From Streptomyces echinoruber (lineage in GTDB: Bacteria > Actinomycetota > Actinomycetes > Streptomycetales > Streptomycetaceae), in assembly GCF_014651135.1 (NCBI RefSeq), contig NZ_BMWH01000031.1, positions 1 to 64,000 of the forward strand: a DNA stretch of 64,000 nucleotides. Reading direction: 5' to 3'. This document shows, one piece after another, positions 61,321 through 64,000 of this stretch (position 1 is its first letter; each line of letters opens with the position of its first letter). Below the pieces are notes generated by a model. That model ran no database searches. It worked only from the letters and a program-made list of their open reading frames with translations, and had not been told where the DNA came from. The position numbers and the translations under genes were made by a program.

Positions 61321-61836
61321 TCAGTCCGCCGCCTCCACCAGATTCGGGATCTCCTGCGTCGCGTACCACAGCAGTTCGTGGTCCTCGGCGCCGTCCACCG
61401 TGAACTGCGCGTCGTCGTCGCCCGCCTCCGCCGTCGGCAGGGCCTCCACGGCGGCCGTCACGTCCGCCTCCGCGTCGTCCGCGTCGACGTGCACCGCGGC
61501 CGCCTTGGCCAGCGGCACGGTGGCATCGACCCGTACCTCGCCCAGCGCCGCCGGGTCCAGCCCGCGGTCGGGGTCGGCGGACGCCGCACCCTCGGGCACG
61601 TCGGCGGCGACCACGACCCGCCGCCGGGGTGCGTCCGGGTCGGCCGCCAGCAGCCGCAGCGACGCCAGCGCGGCCCGGCTCAGCGCCGCGTACTCCAGTT
61701 CCTCGATGTCGTCGGACAGGTACCACTCCCGCAGCCCCGGCGTGACCGCGTACGCCACGAACGGCTTCGTCCCCAGCCGGGCCGTCCGGTACGCCTCGGC
61801 GAGACGGGGAAGGGTCAGGGGAACGTACACACGCAT
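61321..61836 (-). CDS. DUF6912-like conserved actinobacterial protein
   Basis: The 171-residue acidic protein begins MRVYVPLTLPRLAEAYRTA and has AYAVTPGLREWYLSDDIEELEYAALSR-type text split by short loops. It ends ELLWYATQEIPNL. GGGGAACGTACACACGC on the other strand gives no clear ribosome site, but the start is fixed by the conserved M-R-V-Y-V-P. It has no membrane segment. It is conserved next to secA in streptomycetes as I recall. No function is known. Confidence 0.75.
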   Translation of the reverse strand: MRVYVPLTLPRLAEAYRTARLGTKPFVAYAVTPGLREWYLSDDIEELEYAALSRAALASLRLLAADPDAPRRRVVVAADVPEGAASADPDRGLDPAALGEVRVDATVPLAKAAAVHVDADDAEADVTAAVEALPTAEAGDDDAQFTVDGAEDHELLWYATQEIPNLVEAAD

Positions 61837-62173
61837 GGCCGGCCGCTTTCGTGGTCGAAGACTCCGCTGACGACACTCCGGCACCGCCAAAGATCCCTCA
61901 GCACCGGAGATCCCTCAGCATACGTGCGCCGGTCCCCCTTCGAGTCCCCGCCCGCGCCCCGTCGCACGTCCACCCGGCGCCCCGTGATTCACCCTGTCCG
62001 TCCCCTTGCCGCCGGGCCGGAGCCCATGCCCGGTCACCCGGATAAGTGAATGCCGCGGGCCCGCCCGGAGCGCGCCAGCCTCCTTGCCACCGCCCCTCAC
62101 ACCACGTACAAGATCCGTGACATCGAGTTACCTGCCGGTACGCATTCAGCCGGACCACGGAACGGGGACCACC

Positions 62174-62704
62174 ATGAACAAGGTCATGACCAGGACCTCC
62201 CGGCAGCCGGGCCGCCGCCCGCCGGGCCGCCGCGACATCCGCCGCCCGGGCGGCACTCCGCCCCGCGCCCCCGCCGCCCGGCCGCCCCGCACCGCGCGGA
62301 CGGCCCCGCAGGGCGGCCGGCCGCCGGTGCCGGCCCTCGCCGTCCGTCCCGCGGGCGCCGTGCGGCTCGGCCCCACCGACGTCTTCGCCGACCGGCTCCT
62401 GGCCGTCCTCAGCGGCGCGCGTCCCGTCCACTCGATGCTCCGGCACACCGCGGGCCGCGCCTACGACGACCTGATCCGGCTCGCCCGGCGCCTCCCCCTG
62501 CGCACCCGCGGCCCGCGCCCCGTCGTCCGCGACGTCGGGTACTTCGAGCCCCGTGAGGGCGCCCTGGAGGTCTTCGCCCGCATCGGCGCCGGCGAGCAGC
62601 TGCGCGCCCTGGCCTTCCGCCTGGAACTGGGCGCGGACCTGCGCTGGCGCTGCACGGCCGTGGAGCTGGGCGGCCCGCGGGAGCCCCGCCCGGCCGACGG
62701 CTGA
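62174..62704 (+). CDS. Rv3235-family protein
   Basis: The 176-residue protein has a long basic Pro/Arg-rich N-terminus (about 75 residues) and a conserved C-terminal domain. That domain reads FADRLLAVLSGARPVHSML, PVVRDVGYFEPREGALEVFARI and FRLELGADLRWRCTAVELG. The same small domain protein (Rv3235 in mycobacteria) lies near secA across actinobacteria. GGGGACCACC precedes the ATG. It may bind nucleic acid through its basic tail, which is inference. The spacer 61837-62173 shows only a duplicated AGATCCCTCAGCA (61891, 61908) and the likely promoter. Confidence 0.85.
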   Translation: MNKVMTRTSRQPGRRPPGRRDIRRPGGTPPRAPAARPPRTARTAPQGGRPPVPALAVRPAGAVRLGPTDVFADRLLAVLSGARPVHSMLRHTAGRAYDDLIRLARRLPLRTRGPRPVVRDVGYFEPREGALEVFARIGAGEQLRALAFRLELGADLRWRCTAVELGGPREPRPADG

Positions 62705-62819
62705 CCCGGCGCGACCGGTGACCGGCCGGCCCGGCCGACGGCTGACCTGGCGCAGCCGGCGGCCGGCGACCGGCCCGACGCGACCGGTGACCGGCCCGGC
62801 ACGGCAGGCCGTCACGGCG

Positions 62820-62854
62820 AGGGGCCGGGCCCGATTCCCCGGTGCCCGGCCCCT
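62820..62854. terminator. Terminator between Rv3235-like gene and secA
   Basis: AGGGGCCGGGC (62820-62830) pairs with GCCCGGCCCCT (62844-62854) between the convergent genes. Confidence 0.7.
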
Positions 62855-62876
62855 GCGCGCCGTACCGCCGCCGCGG

Positions 62877-64000
62877 CTACTTCTTGCGGCGCCGCCCGCC
62901 CCGGGCCTGCTTGCGGCGCTCCGCGCGGGTGAGGCCGTCGGTGGCGGCGCGGGCCGGTTCCCCGTCCGTGGGGAACTCGCCCTCGATGACGCCGCCCTCG
63001 CCGTCGACGGTGGGGGCCACGAAGTGCAGGTCGCGGCGCTGGGGTGCCTCGAGGCCCTTGGCGCGGATCTCGGGGCGCGCGCCCGCCTGCGCCGGCACGG
63101 CGTCCTGCACCTTCTCCGGGGACGGCTGGGCCTCCTCGACGGGAACCTCCTCGACCTGCTGCTCGACCTGCACCTCCAGGTTGAACAGGTAGCCGACGGA
63201 CTCCTCCTTGATGCCCTCCATCATGGCCACGAACATGTCGTAGCCCTCGCGCTGGTACTCCACCAGCGGGTCCTTCTGCGCCATGGCGCGCAGGCCGATG
63301 CCCTCCTGGAGGTAGTCCATCTCGTAGAGGTGCTCGCGCCACTTGCGGTCCAGGACCGACAGCACCACCCGGCGCTCCAGCTCGCGCATGATCTCGGAGC
63401 CGAGCTGCTCCTCGCGCAGCCGGTACTGCTCGCGGATGTCGTCCTTGATGGACTCGGCGATGAACTCGGCGGTCAGGCCCGCGCGGTCGCCGGCCGCCTC
63501 CTCCAGCTCCTCGATGGTGACCTTGCACGGGTAGAGCTGCTTGAACGCGCCCCACAGCCGGTCGAGGTCCCAGTCCTCCGGGAAGCCCTCGGAGGTCTCC
63601 GCCTGGACATAGGCGTCGATGGTGTCGTCCATGAAGTGCTGGATCTGCTCGTGCAGGTCCTCGCCTTCCAGGACGCGGCGCCGCTCGCCGTAGATGACCT
63701 CGCGCTGGCGGTTGAGGACCTCGTCGTACTTCAGGACGTTCTTGCGGGCCTCGAAGTTCTGCTGCTCGACCTGCGCCTGCGCCGAGGCGATCGCGCGCGT
63801 GACCATCTTGTTCTCGATCGGCACGTCGTCGGGGACGTTCGCCATCGACATCACGCGCTCGACCATCTGCGCCTTGAACAGCCGCATCAGGTCGTCGCCG
63901 AGGGAGAGGTAGAAACGGGACTCGCCCGGGTCGCCCTGACGGCCGCTGCGGCCGCGCAGCTGGTTGTCGATCCGGCGCGACTCGTGCCGCTCGGTGCCCA
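62877..64000 (-). CDS. secA: Preprotein translocase ATPase SecA, C-terminal part (cut by window edge)
   Basis: The visible 374 codons are the 3' part of SecA. GTERHESRRIDNQLRGRSGR and QGDPGESRFYLSLGDDLMR mark the second nucleotide-binding domain at the window edge. NVPDDVPIENKMV, KNVLKYDEVLNRQREVIY, the helical scaffold/wing region (WREHLYEMDYLQEGIGLRAMAQKDPLVEYQ) and a low-complexity end follow. The C-terminus is basic (RAERRKQARGGRRRKK) and has no zinc-binding Cys motif, as in actinobacterial SecA1. SecA drives Sec-dependent export. The start is outside the window. Confidence 0.98.
   Translation of the reverse strand, partial: GTERHESRRIDNQLRGRSGRQGDPGESRFYLSLGDDLMRLFKAQMVERVMSMANVPDDVPIENKMVTRAIASAQAQVEQQNFEARKNVLKYDEVLNRQREVIYGERRRVLEGEDLHEQIQHFMDDTIDAYVQAETSEGFPEDWDLDRLWGAFKQLYPCKVTIEELEEAAGDRAGLTAEFIAESIKDDIREQYRLREEQLGSEIMRELERRVVLSVLDRKWREHLYEMDYLQEGIGLRAMAQKDPLVEYQREGYDMFVAMMEGIKEESVGYLFNLEVQVEQQVEEVPVEEAQPSPEKVQDAVPAQAGARPEIRAKGLEAPQRRDLHFVAPTVDGEGGVIEGEFPTDGEPARAATDGLTRAERRKQARGGRRRKK

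Overview
The window is high-GC DNA with Streptomyces-type gene order: prfB, ftsE-ftsX-S41 protease-smpB-ssrA, two PknB-type kinases, an FHA/FtsK ATPase, a sugar ABC operon, teichoic-acid-type glycosyltransferases, tagGH, a 180-kDa-type NAD-glutamate dehydrogenase and secA. The order matches, from memory, the S. coelicolor SCO296x-SCO300x segment; no alignment was run. GTG starts, overlapping stop/start codons and long GC-rich intergenic repeats fit that genus.

Layout. 0-6 kb: a WXG100-like protein, then a three-gene operon (Pro-rich membrane protein, polysaccharide deacetylase/GT2 fusion, acyltransferase) resembling the Mat poly-N-acetylglucosamine locus that drives hyphal aggregation. 6-11.4 kb: LysR and MFS exporter, a decayed operator/signal-peptide remnant, an unrecognised protein, an anti-sigma-like ATPase, and an XRE/DUF397 pair whose XRE gene carries a G-run frameshift. 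11.5-18.6 kb: the trans-translation and division block (tmRNA, smpB, S41 protease, ftsX, ftsE), a zinc-ribbon membrane protein, a sortase substrate and prfB. 18.6-26.6 kb: repeat-rich spacer, kinases pkaB and pkaA, and a divergent FHA/FtsK ATPase. 26.9-30.8 kb: a sugar ABC transporter whose first permease carries an inserted extracytoplasmic domain.

31-43.3 kb: three paralogous GT2 + TagF-like fusion enzymes, a polytopic membrane protein, the ohr/ohrR peroxide pair, a GT87 mannosyltransferase-like protein and galE. 52-53.8 kb: TagG/TagH-like exporter genes behind a TetR gene. These probably make and export a wall polymer. Between the two halves lies an accessory island (about 43.4-51.1 kb). 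It holds a compact RiPP-like operon (39-codon precursor candidate, asparagine-synthetase-like cyclase, SAM methyltransferase), a divergent XRE/TPR regulator, low-GC orphan genes, an ISAs1 remnant, an IS630-type element that interrupts a DUF4259 gene, and a 250-bp MITE-like derivative of that element.

54-64 kb: NAD-glutamate dehydrogenase, a PfpI/DJ-1 protein, a HAD hydrolase, two small conserved actinobacterial proteins (DUF6912-like, Rv3235-like) and the 3' part of secA, cut by the window edge.

The best candidate for something undescribed is the RiPP-like operon at 43.4-45.8 kb, which has a cyclase and methyltransferase but no recognisable RRE or leader peptidase nearby. The second is the reciprocal active-site degeneration among the three GT2-TagF paralogues.
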